NCBI GenBank assembly: GCA_028291485.1
Contig: JAQGHZ010000150.1
Coordinates: forward strand, 1 to 6,209
Direction: 5' to 3'
Source of the DNA: Rubritepida sp.
GTDB taxonomy: Bacteria; Pseudomonadota; Alphaproteobacteria; Acetobacterales; Acetobacteraceae
Length of the DNA: 6,209 nt
Within the stretch, counting starts at the first letter, position 1; each line of letters opens with the position of its first letter. Below the pieces are notes generated by a model. It was given only the letters and a program-made list of their open reading frames with translations. It had not been told where the DNA came from and searched no databases. Shown here in pieces: positions 6,006 to 6,209 of the stretch. The position numbers and the translations under genes are program-made.

Positions 6006-6209
6006 ATGAGACGCGCATCTTCCCTCCTTCTGGTCGCCGTCCTCGCGGGCTGTGCACCGACCTATTCCGCCGACGAGTACGCCTCCAGGGCCGTGCAGCA
6101 GGCCAATGCCGTGCAGCAGGGCATCATCGCCGGCTCGCGGCGGGTGGCCGTCTCGGCGGACGGCACGACCGGCGCGGCCGCAGGCGCGGCGGCGGGCGGC
6201 GCCATCGGC
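6006..6209 (+). CDS. Small lipoprotein, glycine-zipper type, N-terminal part (3' end outside window)
   Basis: The frame opens at ATG 6006, right after an in-frame TAA at 5994-5996, and runs open for 68 codons to the window edge. The first 16 residues form a lipoprotein signal: MRRASS, the hydrophobic LLLVAVLAGC, and a lipobox LAGC with the lipidated Cys at residue 16. Position +2 is Ala, so the mature protein is expected at the outer membrane. After a short polar part (APTYSADEYASRAVQQ) comes GIIAGSRRVAVSADGTTGAAAG and then a Gly/Ala-rich stretch that looks like the beginning of a glycine-zipper 2TM segment, as in 17 kDa surface antigen and SlyB-like lipoproteins. These are envelope proteins of structural or stress-related role. 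The 13-bp sequence GCCGTGCAGCAGG occurs twice 18 bases apart (6090, 6108), giving AVQQANAVQQ. There is no Shine-Dalgarno before the ATG. The family call rests on the N-terminal part only. Confidence 0.82.
   Translation, partial: MRRASSLLLVAVLAGCAPTYSADEYASRAVQQANAVQQGIIAGSRRVAVSADGTTGAAAGAAAGGAIG

Noticed and set aside
6090..6120. Two 13-bp direct repeats in the lipoprotein gene as a possible mobile-element or attachment site
   Set aside because: They are a simple in-frame six-codon repetition (AVQQAN, AVQQGI) in the coding sequence, with no other sign of insertion.

Overview
This window is very GC-rich and densely coding, and it reads as the chromosome of a high-GC alphaproteobacterium. The strongest clue is the order dapF - mtaB - ftsY, together with the protein wording of these three genes. 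Rhodospirillales/Acetobacteraceae (Roseomonas-like) is my best guess, but this is inference from protein style and base composition, not from a search.

Layout. (1) Positions 3-491, plus strand: the 3' end of a proline/alanine-rich, low-complexity protein whose start lies outside the window. (2) Positions 511-5944, minus strand: five genes read leftwards. In transcription order they are dapF (diaminopimelate epimerase), mtaB (tRNA t6A37 methylthiotransferase), ftsY (SRP receptor GTPase), a 516-residue membrane protein I do not recognise, and a MaoC-type hot-dog hydratase. The gaps are 52, -1, 75 and 61 bases, so one transcript is plausible. mtaB and ftsY share a base (TGATG). (3) A 61-base divergent promoter region at 5945-6005. 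(4) From 6006 to the right edge, plus strand: the start of a small lipoprotein with a lipobox and a glycine-rich segment typical of glycine-zipper (17 kDa antigen/SlyB-like) lipoproteins.

How the genes relate. dapF makes meso-diaminopimelate for lysine and peptidoglycan, MtaB modifies ANN-decoding tRNAs, and FtsY brings ribosome-SRP complexes to the membrane. They are housekeeping genes that share a transcript and do not form one pathway. The MaoC hydratase and the membrane protein downstream have no evident functional link to them. All stretches over 300 bases are occupied by genes.

I see no mobile element, CRISPR array, RNA gene or defence system, and I do not think the window holds a new multi-gene system. 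The points most worth checking are an exact 15-bp tandem repeat inside mtaB that looks like an in-frame insertion (with a related motif just upstream of mtaB), possible leaderless starts for dapF and the divergent lipoprotein, a possible internal repeat in the unrecognised membrane protein, and hairpins placed next to the ribosome binding sites of the downstream genes.
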